This document shows, one piece after another, positions 1-12,950 of a stretch of DNA of 64,000 nt. The notes under the pieces are model-generated. The model was not told the DNA's origin and ran no database searches. It was given only the letters and a program-made list of their open reading frames with translations. The stretch comes from Dipylidium caninum (Eukaryota; Platyhelminthes; Cestoda; Cyclophyllidea; Dipylidiidae): assembly GCA_017562135.1 (NCBI GenBank), contig QEYB01000179.1:1-64000 (forward strand), written 5' to 3'. The position numbers and the translations under genes are program-made. Positions within the stretch are counted from its first letter, which is position 1, and the number at the start of each line of letters is the position of its first letter.

Positions 1-3000
1 ACGCGTCTCTGATTCAAATAGTTCCCCTTCATAAAATAGAAGCTACTAAAACGTTAGTATTGTTGTTTTTGTTTACCGTTTATTCTTGAAAAGAAAGAAA
101 ATACCGTTGATCATTAACACTAATTGATCAACGCGAGCATGAATACTGTATTACAAATTGATCTCTAGATGGCAACAGGAGACCATAAGACCGCCAACAG
201 GAAAACATCAAAAATGGCACATTTAGGAATAAAAAATCCCCTGTTAGAATACCAATTGAAATAACAAACCACTAAGCCCGCCTAAATGCTCTCAGACAAT
301 CATAGAATTGTTGATACTACTACAAAGCCACAGTACACGCCAGAAAGGAAAGCAACGAAAAGTGGAAATTTTTTAACATATCAAACAACCTGATCTTATA
401 AACATGAACCTGTTATACTTTAGCCCTATTATTCATTAGCGTAATAAAGTTTCTATTGAGACGAGACAACCTATTATACCGCCCTTCCTCCGGAAGCAAC
501 AAATACCCTCGTTGTCTTCTCTTCCCTGCGAATAAAAAAATCCAAATTCTCAATGCCCAAGAAATTGACCATCAATTCCACCAAGCTTCAAAAAAACTTC
601 GTCAACGACTTACTAGGTAGATGGTTTTCCGTCTCGGGAAATCGTGCATCACAAAACAGATTAGCATTTTTACTGATAGGCAAACTTCTCCAACTAATGC
701 TTTATTCTGTGACAAATGCTGGTTGCAAAATGGTCGGTAGAGCTTAAAGCGGAATCTCGTCGCCTAGGATATCTCACCAGTAATTGGACGGGGAGAATTT
801 TGAAAACTGAATTTTACTACGTTCTGACATGACAGTCCAACCACCGAATTAAAGAATAAGATAAGAGCTTTTAACGTCAAATGAAAACAAAACGCAAGTG
901 GAACAGTACCGAACGTGACATACCACCTCATACGTCGCATTTTAACCAAAGCAGTAGACCATCATAGCCAAACAAGTCATTCAAAGCATATACCAATCTG
1001 GCTAAGTAAGAAAAAGTCCCTCACTCTGCATTGAAAACCGAGTCAAATTGCCTAAAAACCCCTCTCATCACAATTCTAGTTCTACTAATCCATTACCAAA
1101 CCCCCATCATTGGTCTAACAAACCAACTACTCAATTTACCTCAACTTCCCCTTTACACACCCATTTGGACTCCCACTCCACTTCACATTTGGACCCGAAA
1201 TCTAATACCACATAACCCACGTATCCTCTATTCTCTTTCTCCAACTCGATCCGAATTCACAATGCACTCCCTTATACTTTTACTACTAGCTCGATCAGAG
1301 TTGCCTTCCGCCATTTCCTACAGAGCCACTTACTAATTGACGTTCCTTTCCCTCTGATTTTCGAACAAACCAAGACCCTAAGAAACCGCCTCATTCCATT
1401 CGTACTCAATATATTAGGAATTGACGCCGTATTCAAAGACTCAAAAATTGTAACTGTGAACGATTAACTTCCTCTCAATCCTCATTACTGTCTTTGTCGG
1501 CCTTTCTCATTCTCTTTTCAACTATTGCATGAAGATCATCTATCCAGCCACGGCTGCTTCAGCTCCGGTCCAGCACCGTTGGAAGTGCTGAAAGAGCTTC
1601 AGAAGCACAATATCCGTCCATGACCCCATGGCTACAATCTATAGGTTAAACTATGTTCTCTTGACGAGAGAACTTGGTTATCTTTATGTTTCAAACTTTT
1701 AACAGTATCTAACAGCGTTAACTCCCCATTCCTCCTCCATATCCCTCTGCCCATTAATTGCCTGCTTTTATCTGCGTGCAAGACTCAATACTAACCTCCT
1801 TACGAGAAGCATGACCGACGTGAGACCAGCCAAGTTCCTTCTGTCGAGCAATCTCAGCGCTGCCAGCATCCGCCCACTCGCAAGATGCTTATCCACACTC
1901 CGAAAGTTAAAGTCAACATCTTCTTGAACGGCCGAGGATAAAAAGAGCCTCTTTTGAATTAAAGACAGGGTTAAAGTCTTCTACAGCTAATGTTGGCAAT
2001 ATGATCACCAAAGGCTCGTCTTATATACACTACCCGCGTAACCTTACTTGCGTGATAAATGAGGGAAGACAAATAGAAGAAAATGTCAATTATTGGAATG
2101 AAACTCAGCAACAAGTGGAAAAAACGAAATGCTGAGAAGGAGATTGATGAAAGTAAACCCGATCAGTCCCAATGGCTTTGTAAGATCGAACCGAAGTGAA
2201 GCTACGGACGGAAGGGGAACGAGAAAAAGAAGGAAAGAGACGAAGGAACAAATGGGAAAAATCATTATTAGAGATAAATGGTATTGAACTAACACAAATC
2301 AAAGAAATAGAAGCAGAAGAAGAGGACGAATTACAATTGAGCATTCCATGGAAAAAGATCTGAGGAAACGGACTCTACCGTAGAAGAAACACTCAGCAAA
2401 TTTGACGTCACTCATCTCAAGGTCATCCAATCCTCCCCAAGTAATGTGTGCATATATTACTTATCCATGAAACTAAAATTCTCCCTGATAGACCCAGCCC
2501 AACCCCAGAAAACCATCCACACCACCCCCCCCCTCAGCCATCCGTAACCGTGATATGCATTTTTGAACATAAAGCAATTTTCAAAAATTCTTGGCATTAA
2601 GGCCAATAACTTTTCCTATTTTGCTTGAAGAGAAAATCACGATTTTGTGCTCTCTAGTAGAGAGGCAAGTGAAATAGCAGATATAAGGCTACCAAATTAC
2701 TAGAATTCATATAAGATCTTTGTTGTTGGTTAAAAAAAAAACTCTTCCACTTTTTGCGGTCGTTACTCTTCTGCGCGGTATCTTGCCCTTAATCCTCCAG
2801 GTTCCTCCAAACACTCCTGCTCTTGGTCGAGATTGAGCCACCCTACACCCACGAAACAAACACGCCTTATTGTTAACTTACTTGCAGGCCCGATCCAATG
2901 TCCCACCCCCTGTTTTTCCACTCTTCTCTCCGTCCCTCACTCCAACGGGCTTTGCCCGCCATGATTTACCAAAAATCGACGTTTCTTACCTCAGCACTTC

Positions 3001-3369
3001 AGTGATGTGTAATGTTGAGCTTCATCTCGATTCTCATTGGCGTTACAGAACAGCCAACAACCTTTAAAGTGAAAGCCGCAAGTTCTAACAGTGGAAACTT
3101 TCAGAAGAAGTCTGAATGAGGACGACTCAGATTCCATTGCATCGCACAAGATTTAGGAAAACACTAAGTGGCATCCTTGGAGATCAATTCCCGGTGATAT
3201 AATCTTGGAATGCCACAATACCTCGAAAATTAATGCCGTCAGGAAGAAAAGCGAAAGGTTGTGGTTAGTACTGGTTACGCATAGATTTCATTAAAAAAGT
3301 GACACCTATAGCTTCATTTTAGGACTCTGCTAACTGGAAACCCTCTTCCGCATTCCATACATGTGAGAC

Positions 3370-5060
3370 TGTGACTACTCTTCAGGAAAATGAGACAAGG
3401 TTATTGGACAAGACCCATGCACCTCAATCCCTTCCCCAATTGCTTAATCCCCCTGATAACCCCCCTCACCCACAACATTCCCAAAATTCTGTAACACAAT
3501 TAACCGTAAAAATTGAATGGGGAAAATCGATCGCCCGTACCCACACCCAAATCCATGACCTTAATGGAACAATCACATGAGATTTATGACCAAATTTGAA
3601 TCAAAATGCTATATTCACGACACCCTGGAAGTTTCCGAAATAGATCATCATAGAAATTAAAGATTCGAGACACGACGCCGAGAGCGTCATCCTGCCTCCG
3701 CCCGTTGAGCCAGATATTGATCACAAGCCCCCTGTTAACTCCATTGCCACACAGCCCCCTCCCATGACGCCCCTCCAAGACCGCAATACCTCTTCTTCTC
3801 GTGTCACTGCCGTCACCACTAGCGAGTCGCGACTAAACAATTGCCTGAGCGGCTATTTTGTTTTGAGGAAAAGCTTTAGGGTAGAAGACTCTATTGCGTC
3901 TCTCTTGAACCAACTCCGTTCGAGTATACCCTGTCAAAATGAGGATGTTGGGCCAGCCCTGGTGAGTAAAAGGAACGAGGCCTTAGACACGGAGAAATTC
4001 TGCTTGGTTCCTCCTAAACCTCCTCCCCCCCCCGAAAAAAAATTGGCCTCACCTTTTTTTAACCCCTTTTATTCCTCCTAGCCCACGTCCTCCGCATGTA
4101 TTGAATCGCCTTAACTCCTTCACCAAAAGTTTTCAACAACCTCTTTTCATCACGCAATTCTAATCAGCGAGTCGCGCCCTACTCAAACAGAATAAATATA
4201 AGCTCATCGAATGACTTCATGTGAATCCAACGCTCTCTTCTATTCATTCTTTTCATTGCGTACTCTAACAAAACGTGATTATTCTCTAGGAAAAACAACT
4301 CGCAGCTAAGAAAAAAAGTATAAGCAAGGAGTGGGGAACTTGACCACCAAGAACCAAGAAAGTGTAACGCTACGCCTGCCACCCAACGACATGCCGCAAT
4401 TCAAATGCTCTTCTTTCCCCTCAATGATTTCCAAACACGGAGTCACAACTCCCTTGTCGTACCCGCCCCTGGCAGACTTTTTCCGTCTCCTACCTGCAAC
4501 CCATGGCATCTTCATCACTACACCGATCTGCAAACTCAGCCGACTTTAAACAATGTCCTCACGCGCTAAAAACGTTAGGACGCAGGGATTAACCTCTTCT
4601 ATTCAGGCATATTCCTCCTTAACACCTTCATCTACTGACGCTCTTTCTAGACACCAAATATCCACACTCCTAACTCCCCAATCCCACAAACGCTACCTTC
4701 TGTCCCCGCCTCCTGCTATGCGTAATGGCTTTGCCGAATCCAAGCATTCGTCAGCCTATCCTTAAGCCATTATCTTGCTTCCTCTTCTTCGTCATCGAAT
4801 CGATCTAACCAAATTGTACCCATTCTACGGCCATTGGACCTATCCCTCCTCTTCCCCACGAGTAACGCTCCAATGCCTGATTATCCCTCCCTCCCCTACG
4901 TAATCGCCTGCTGTGCGCTTCTCTACTGAGATAATCACAATATCATAAGTTGCACTTCAAAACATTGGTGAATTCGGACTCTCTTCTCATCTAACTAATC
5001 CCCAACCCGAGGCGCGTCCATCTTTTACACCCATACCACTGATATTGCATACACCATTGT
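3370..5060 (+). pseudogene. Decayed copy of the SLC10-type transporter
   Basis: This is the left partner of the SLC10-like remnant at 34.0-35.8 kb. Positions 4,330-4,550 align with the reverse complement of 34,560-34,790, and 3,420-3,480 align with the exon around 35,725-35,823. The membrane-segment reading that is clear on the right is destroyed here by many small deletions and stops. It can only be identified through its better-preserved partner and cannot encode a transporter as it stands. Confidence 0.5.
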
Positions 5061-5854
5061 GGTGCTAGGAAATGAAAATGCTACAAGCTTTCGGGTAAGA
5101 AAAAGGTAGTGCAATACAAAAGAACGCAAACAAACACAACTGTCGAGTCCTCCCAAAAGACACCTCTTCGAACCCCCTCTTTAATGTCGCCGTCTCCACC
5201 CACTCTGTCCACTTTCTTTCACAAAATTCTAATCACTCACTAAATTCCTTCTTTTTTGTTATTTTCCCTCCATTTCAACAAAAGGAACGAATCTAAATAA
5301 TCTAAACGAGCACAATCATTACATCATAAGCTTGAGGATTCGCGAAAACACAAGACAAACTTAAAATAGGAAAATACCACGATGGAAAAAGAACCAAAAC
5401 CGCACCAGAACACTACTCAAATTAAATAACAACCCCGAAATTTCTTTAAATCTTCATACCCGACTGAATTATATAGCAAATACGAAGGCCGAACAAAATT
5501 TACCATGAACAAGTACAATACGAGAATTGGGCTTAGTTTATTTATATCGCCTTCGCTCCAAAAACCACATCACGGCGCGCGTTGTACTTTCCTTATGAAT
5601 ACCTTGTGCCTCGAAAACCTTGCTCTCTACAGAAATAAATTCCCTTTAATAACCAAACGAAACAAGAAAGAGGCATTCAATGCACAAAATAACGCCTATA
5701 TCAGATCGTCTTTTGCTTCACAGCTTCCGAGCCAAGTTCAGTTAGTTCAGCCCCTAGTAAACATCCGGAACTGCCGCCAACGGCTGCCTGCAAGCGCATA
5801 ACTTCTCTCCACAGAGGCTGATCACTGGCAAAAGTTAGTGGCACCATCGAATAA

Positions 5855-6150
5855 TCAAACGATGATCTTCACATACGCGCCTCCTCGATTGTCTCCACAA
5901 AAAACCGTTCGTTTAATTTTACCTTGGATGTCACTGAACTCTCGCAGAGGTTGAAGCGCGACTTTCAAGCGCTCGAATTTTTGACACTCTGCCATTCTAC
6001 AGACATTAAAATCACAAAAAGTGTTTGTCAACTTCTTTTGACAGTCATTTACTTCTTGCAATATCCAGCAGAATATACTCTTTCCACCTAGCATCGCAAT
6101 TAGCCGAAAGTTAGCCACCCAACGATGCGGATTATGGCATGCCAAAATAA
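5855..6150 (-). pseudogene. Decayed copy of the coiled-coil ORF
   Basis: A 96-codon open stretch on the minus strand matches the plus-strand ORF at 32.9-33.2 kb, as expected for the inverted block. Shared pieces include a VANxF segment, an NDCQ motif and the KRTVF stretch near the end. Indels shift the alignment between these islands. The family is not recognised. Confidence 0.35.
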
Positions 6151-7084
6151 AATCATCATTTTCGTACTTCTCAAATTTCCGGAAATCCTCCTCGTTGTAT
6201 TCCTCTCTTAGCCACAGAACAAAAAATTTTTGACGCTTTTAATTGCTTGAAGCCACTAGCACATGATTATTGCGTGAAATATAACCCGTGAACCTTCCAT
6301 ATCAACGAACATTTCGCTTTGTATAATTTTTATACAAGCAAAAGCAGCCGACACGACAAGTTAAACACTGCCTCCTGTACTCCTTCCCATTTCCACTCAA
6401 AAAACATAGCACGTTCAGGTCATTAATGAAAAAAAAAAACTCTTCCCCAAAATGAAATGCAGGAAACTCAGAAAAGAAGTCAAATCATTCACACAAGTAT
6501 CCAATGAGTTTCCTGAGGAACAACTTAGCCGTGCATGATGCATTTTCTCTCTGTAACCAGCATCTCAATTCCCTCTCTTCTATTATATCGACTGTCACCC
6601 AAACATCTATTATCAATTGTAATGTAAGAATTGTCAGCCGTAAAAAAGATCCTCCCGCCCCAAACTCCAGGAGAAGATTAATTCAGACACGTTGTTGAGA
6701 TACACCGGTTTTGCAGCGTAACATTCCTATTCCGACATTTCTTTCGTAAACCTTAAGCTCCAAGTGCCCAGCAAACCATACAAGATTCAAAACGCAATCT
6801 CCTCTGGAAATACTATCGAAAAACCACATCAATTCTCTCACCAAATATTGAATTATCCGTCGGCGTTAAATCATGAGTATTACCACGCCCATCTCCCACC
6901 TCCGCAATTGTCATTGGTCATGCTTAAAATCACAACACAGACGAAATACAACCATGTTTTTAACTCTATTAAATCTTTACAAACAACTCACTAATCGAAC
7001 AAACTCTCCATCTCTCCATCTCTATATTCCACTTATCAGCAAACGTCTACCTACCAACGTAAACTACACTCTATGAACTTGACT

Positions 7085-8790
7085 CGCTATCTTTGCATCC
7101 GGTCTAGCTATTTGTCGATCGTATCTCCGCATCTTAAATGCACAACCTAGTCCTCTGCAAGTTTGCAACTCGGAGCTTACCCTACGCACGTGACGCACAA
7201 CCCTTACCATTTTTCACGCAAAATCCAAATACCGGTATCTAGGAAGCCATTCTAAGACCTAAATCCCTCTCCTTTATGCTAGGCTACAATACTACCCTGC
7301 ATTATCGAGCAATTGTTTTCTTAGCTCAACCAACTGATATTAACCCGCCGTCCATTTCCCATTCCATTCTACGTTAGATTAATCCACTCGAGCTCACTAG
7401 ATGGTAGTATCTCACAACACATCAACGCATTCCGTGCCCAAGCGTGTGTACGCCGCTCGTCACAATACATCGGGTTTCCGACCATCTCTCGTGTTATTAT
7501 AGGTTAACTGCCGCAATCATATTCTTGGCTAACTCAGACAATCCCTTATCACTCAATCTGAAGTTCTTAGGTACTACTCACACCAGTTCTGAGGCTAAAT
7601 GCTTCATACTACTCACCACACTGAACCTCAAATTTCCGCGATTAGCTATCCACATCACGCAAATCACCCATTACAACCACCCATTAATCGCCCCCCGTTA
7701 TCATTCGTGTATTTTATTTAAAATCCTTTTGATATTCTGTTGCGTTGTATTAATCCTGGAACATTCGTTGTTCATTCATTTAATTCATGTGAGATGAAAT
7801 AACTTCTATCTGGAATCAAGCATCGTGGATGCTCTTTGTTTTTCACTGGTTTCGACCCAAACCCTCGCTACTTTATCAGCCACTCCACAATTATCAGTTT
7901 ATCCTTCTGAACTTTCCACCTCTTTCCACGCCACGAGCATTTTCGATCAGCCCATCACCATATAAAGGAGACTGAGTGAATCGTGAAATTCATAAAATAA
8001 TTACCTGCGCAGATTAGCATTAGCTGGTCGTTCCGAATCTGGCGACTTCCTCGTCTCCCTCCCTCTCTAATACTTTTTTTGTGAATCTTCATAGATGCAG
8101 GAAAATTTTGCAGATTTTTTGTGTTTTCACCTACTATTCCCCACGTACGCTCTCTTGCGGTGTTTCCTGACATTTTTTTTGTCCTCTTCCCTTTGAAATG
8201 TTACCGTCACCCCTTTGAATTGTTTAATCCACTCGACTAACATTAACCCCTATGAATGCTGGAAACCCCCCCAAGACTTTCTTAACTATTGAGCCTGATG
8301 AAGTCCGAGTCTCTTGCCTTTGTTCACAATGCGGGTAGAAAAGAAAGAAGTGTTGATTAATTTCTCACTAATCATAACAAACTCTCCTGGTTTGGGCAGC
8401 ACAGCCAAAACTTCAAATTCCGATATCAAAATGGCAAAAACGATACATAATGTAAACAGATTTGGCAGAAAAGAAGCCGTAAGGTTTCGTTTGAAGACTC
8501 TTTATCTAGAACCACCTCTGCACACTCTCCTCCCATAAATTGGAAGACAACCACCCAAATTAGTTGGCGATCAGCAATTCACGTGCCGTTCCCGGCCGCC
8601 TTGCCTCCACGGCCTTCCAAGCAATGGAGCAACCGCCTGTCATCTGTATCCAAATATCATCACTACCATGTTTTTCAGCCAACCTAACAATCTATCACCT
8701 CACCATCCTATAAGGGCACCCTCCAATCTATAATACATTGTGTAGTCCATCTATCTCTATAACGTTCAAGAACTCACTACTTCATCTATC
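7085..8790 (+). pseudogene. Decayed copy of the Obg-type GTPase gene
   Basis: Positions 7,085-7,690 align with the reverse complement of the GTPBP10-like exon at 31,219-31,895, and 8,535-8,730 align with the second exon at 30,072-30,262. The P-loop motif visible in the right copy is lost here through G deletions and substitutions, and the frame is broken many times. Only the more conserved stretch after the P-loop (SSEAK..., then LLTTL) can be read, around 7,590-7,640. This copy is non-functional as written. Confidence 0.45.
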
Positions 8791-11089
8791 TCCTCTTAAC
8801 GACCACCATCCCTCTCTTCTTCTCACAACCAAACTCATCTCAACAAAAATCGACGCAATCTAGACACACAAATACTAACGACCAACATATCAACCCGCCA
8901 TTCAGGCTCAGATGACTGTTTCAATTTTACCAAAATTCACTAACAATACACATCTTACCTCGCCAAACCCGACCTCAGAATAACTGTCATGTCAGAAAAT
9001 TGGACTGTGACTGGTAAGCACGCTCTGCCCACTTGGCAAGTTTTCTTCTTCCACCAAAATCAAACCTCTCGTCAACCTAGACATTATGCAAATCACCAAT
9101 GTGAGTACCTCACTATTTTGCTCACCTCCAATACAAAAAATCTCGACGAGCTGTTCCATGAGAAACATAACAATTATATACTCCTATAAAGGATTTACGT
9201 AACGCGCAAAAAATCTACCTTCAAAGTACAACCTACAAGCCGCGCACCCACTCACTCACCCACCACAGTTCAGTCAGCCCGCATACCACCAACTGCCAAA
9301 GCAAATCCACTCACACGCCGACTGCATTTTTAAACTCCCTCACTAACTGGTACGTTCGGCTTCCTCACTTCCAATAAACCTAATAATGACAAGAAAAAAC
9401 GCTGACTAACAAAAGCGTTCACTATTGAGCCTCGTAAAAGTCAAATACCACTGCCGAAGAAGATCACAACCCCGGATCAGTGCCTCGCTGTTTCATACAA
9501 ACCATAACCTTGCACGTTCCAAACTCCAACAAACTACCACTTCACGACAATAAGCCTGCCAACTTTTCCCACATCCTCCAAAAAATAGTCTAAGAAAATG
9601 CATTCAAAAAACTAATAATTCACCTTATATAACATACTTATCTACTCTTCATATTACAAAAATGCCATAATGCCTTCTATTTCAGCAGTACATTTGCGCA
9701 CATAAGACTCAACCGCGCTTCGCCCGACATGATATCTTTCCACAAACCTCCGCTCTCACAAAGTCATGAATTCGGTCCATTCTCAAATCAATCAACCCAC
9801 ATCCAGTCACAGTTGAGATTTGACTCTTAGCACTAACCAAAACAAAGATGACGACTGCCTATCCTATTCTCTGCAACGTCAAGTAGCCTGCTCTCTAACA
9901 TCTAATGCCAGTTCGAAAAAACTGCCCCCCATTGCGGCCTACTAAGGCTCTCCACAAAACTTCTCCCAATTCGACCAAGTAGTGCTGCAATAAGCTATTA
10001 TTCTTCCTCTTTTGCTGCAGTTTACTGCTTTCGTTGTACGGAAAATCCTAACCTAGCAGATTTTGCAGGAAGAACATTCGTCCATTTTCCATTGTTTTTC
10101 GCATGAGGACAGCCAGACAAGACGAGTTAAACTTCTCCTTCTAATTCCAAATGAAAGCGACAAACGATTTGCACTGTCTAACACACCCACAGACCCTGAC
10201 ATTCAGTTCTATCTTGAAATTGCGTACCATACCTGTTACTGTGTTTGGCCTTCTTGTTGACTCCAGTTTATTTCCCAAAGAAAAAATTGAGTAAAACTAT
10301 ATCGTTCGCACGACAGCTAGGAAACGTTAGTCTATGCGAAGCCGAAATCCCACGAGTCGCATTGTTGCCTGATGTTTTCTATAGCATGTGGTTGTCAACA
10401 TAATTTTAATGAAGTCTGCCCAAGACTGCTGGAAGGATGGATTGAAGGACACATGTTCAGCTTTGAAGTACCCATCCCAGTTTTCAAGAGCAGTCGAAGG
10501 CTAGAGTTAGTTTCCAAAAATACGCCACACCTCAACCATGACTACCTTGATGTAGGCGTTTGACACATCCGACTTTATTCTCTTGCAGAGGAGAAGAAAG
10601 CTTGAACCGCCCAACACTCACCACCTGAGGCAATTTTACGTCTCTTTGGCACAGAAATCCCCGAATTCCTTCCCGACTGCCCTCATAAAAACTTGTTTCC
10701 GACGTCTTGGATACAGAGAAATCGCCACTTGTACGTCGACAAAATAGTGAAATGGAACTATAAACCATATCTCTCTCTTCATGCGACTCTCATTCACTGG
10801 CAGATTCGCCACTATCAAGCAAAATTTACATATAGACAACTAATAAAGGCCACTTGCAGCGCTCCTTGTTAACTGACGAAGCCGTGACTGAAGCCTTAAA
10901 TTATCCCAAACGTTCGATCAGCTTCTTTCGACTGCAAACTCAGGCTCCAGAATAGCGGCCGCACCGAGATTGAGAATGACCGCCGCCATCTTCCATCAGT
11001 TCTGTCCTCCTGACAATTAACCTGGTCAACTGTACTGGAAGTCGCTTGACAGTTCATTCACGCCAATCTTCCGATGAAAAACCCCACAG

Positions 11090-11735
11090 GCCTTTTGCGA
11101 AGATATGACACGCAAATTTCTGGAAGTAATCCTTAAATCTACAGTTCGCAGGATAAATTGCCCTATTTTTCTTACAAAACTGCATTCTATCAACAAAAGC
11201 CGTCTGCCAAGACGTCAAGACCGCAGTGGTATGTAATGTTTCGCTCTAAACCCAAGGAGCTTAGATGCCCACCCGCATACCCAACAAACTTAATAAGTGG
11301 TAAAAAAATATATGACATGTGGAATAACCTCTAGTAATAACCTAGAGAAATTTCAAGTGAAGTAAATCATGAAAAATACGTTGCAACCAATATCACTTTA
11401 CGACAAACGACGAATGTGCAAAAATAGCCCTATGTCAAGAAGACTAGACTCCTACTATTTTTTTTGCAATTCAACAATTAAACGGTGCCCAAACCATCTA
11501 ACCCTAAAAAATAGTAAACATTTACTTATTATTGCTTCACTTTAACGATTAAAACCGCAATCAAATAAAGAACATGATGGTAGCCTCAGCACAAACTACA
11601 GATAATTCAAGTATCAAGTTAAGTAATGAAAATATTAAAACAATATAAAAAACAAAGTTGCAAAATTCGAGTGCGAGGGTTTTCTTGTTAAACCATATCA
11701 ACAAACCGATCTATAAATATAACTTTTGTTACTAT
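11090..11735. other. Spacer between repeat blocks, nothing recognised
   Basis: AT-rich sequence between the end of the left inverted copy and the start of the forward block. I see no ORF with coding character, no RNA gene and no clear match elsewhere in the window. Confidence 0.4.
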
Positions 11736-12950
11736 TGCAGTGAAGAGTCATCTAAATCCAGGCCGACGCTTGTTCTTCAGCGCCGCGTTCAGCATCCCGT
11801 GAATGTGCTTGAGAGCTGGCAGAAGCCACAAAATCCGTGCCATTGAGGGGCCCCCTCCCATGCAAATCTATGAATCATGAAGTTAAACTATGTTCTCGTG
11901 ACGAGAGAACTTTGGTTAGTCTTATGTTTGCTAACTTTTATAAGCAGTATGCATAACAGCGTTTTAAACCTCCCATCCTCCTCCATCCTCTGGCCATTTA
12001 ATTTGCCTCTTTTTTTTATCTGTGTGCAGACTCAGATACTTAACTCTCCTTACGATGAAGCATTGCAACGGACTTGAGGACCAGCAAGTTGTCCTTCTGT
12101 CGAGGCCATAATCTCATCGTGCAAGCAATCCGCCCACTCGCAAAGTGCTTATTCGCACACTGCCGGAAGTGTTTAGAAGTCAAACAGTGCTTCTTGCAGA
12201 ATCGGCAGGAAGCCCCGACGGCGGCCGAGACAAGAGAGAGCCCTCCTTTGAATAAAGACAGGGTTGAAAGTCTTCTACAGCTAATTTGGCCATATGATCA
12301 CCAAAGCGGTCGTCTGATATACAACTACGCCGCCTTACCTACTGTGGTGAGTTAAAATGAGGAAGACAAGTAGTGGAGAAAAAGATGCATTGAGTTAAGT
12401 GAAGTGTCGACACAAATGGAAATTGTCTGAGAATAAGACCGAGTCAGATGGCTTTGCAAAGGGTCGAGACCCAGTGTGATGAGTGGGGTTGAGGCGGAAC
12501 AGGGACGGGGACGGCAGAAAAAAGAGGAAGACGAGTGGAAGAAAGCGGAAGGACGACTAAGCGGAAAAAGATTCTTATCAGAGATAGAAATGTTGAACTG
12601 ATAACCTCAATTCACGGAATTAAAAGAAAAAACAGAGGCCCAAGAAGGAGAGACGAAAATTAACCAATTGGAGACATAACCCCATGGGAAGAGGATTCTG
12701 AGGAAGAGGACTCCCGAGTCCGTTAAGAAAAGCACTTCCAGCAAAATCTGTAGCGTTCACTTCATCTTCAGGTCAAACGCTAGTCCTCCCATAAGGTGGC
12801 TGCCAATGGGTTACTATGACCATTGATAAAAATGTGTCTCCTCTTACATAGACGCCAGTCCAACGCCGTTACGAGCCACCGCACGGCAAAAGTATCTACA
12901 ACCCATCTGTAAAGCCATTGATATGCATTCCTTTAAGCATAAATAGAAGT
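11735..12950 (+). repeat. Forward repeat, matched by 36.6-37.9 kb inverted and 1.5-2.6 kb forward
   Basis: The copy starts at a shared ATTGCAGTGAAGAGTCATCT segment and continues through the segment around the inverted pair of TTCTCGTGACGAGAGAA at about 11,890. It then passes into a purine-rich GGAAGAGACG-type stretch near 12,500. The same order occurs on the minus strand from 37,905 down to 36,600 and in decayed form at 1,535-2,600. It holds ORFs of 66 and 93 codons (11,877 and 12,074), but these are not kept open in the other copies, so I do not call genes. Confidence 0.7.

Larger units (their letters stand above)
5..11090 (-). repeat. Decayed inverted copy of the 26,980-39,590 block
   Basis: Read on the opposite strand, this stretch follows the 26,980-39,590 block almost end to end. 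Positions 45-130 match 39,470-39,560, 1,030-1,260 match 38,230-38,440, 2,100-2,350 match 36,950-37,250, 6,760-6,990 match 32,060-32,230, 9,780-10,030 match 28,780-29,040, and 10,900-11,080 match 27,000-27,180. The two copies differ by many substitutions and small indels. This copy is somewhat shorter overall, and in hand-aligned pieces most of the missing or changed bases are G on the plus strand. Every ORF here is short and frame-broken, so I treat the block as non-coding remnant sequence. Low consensus quality is an alternative cause of part of the decay. Confidence 0.85.

Noticed and set aside
2520..2545. Poly-C tract as a structured or regulatory element
   Set aside because: It occurs in the decayed left copy, and the partner sequence on the right lacks it. 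It is best explained by drift or homopolymer error.
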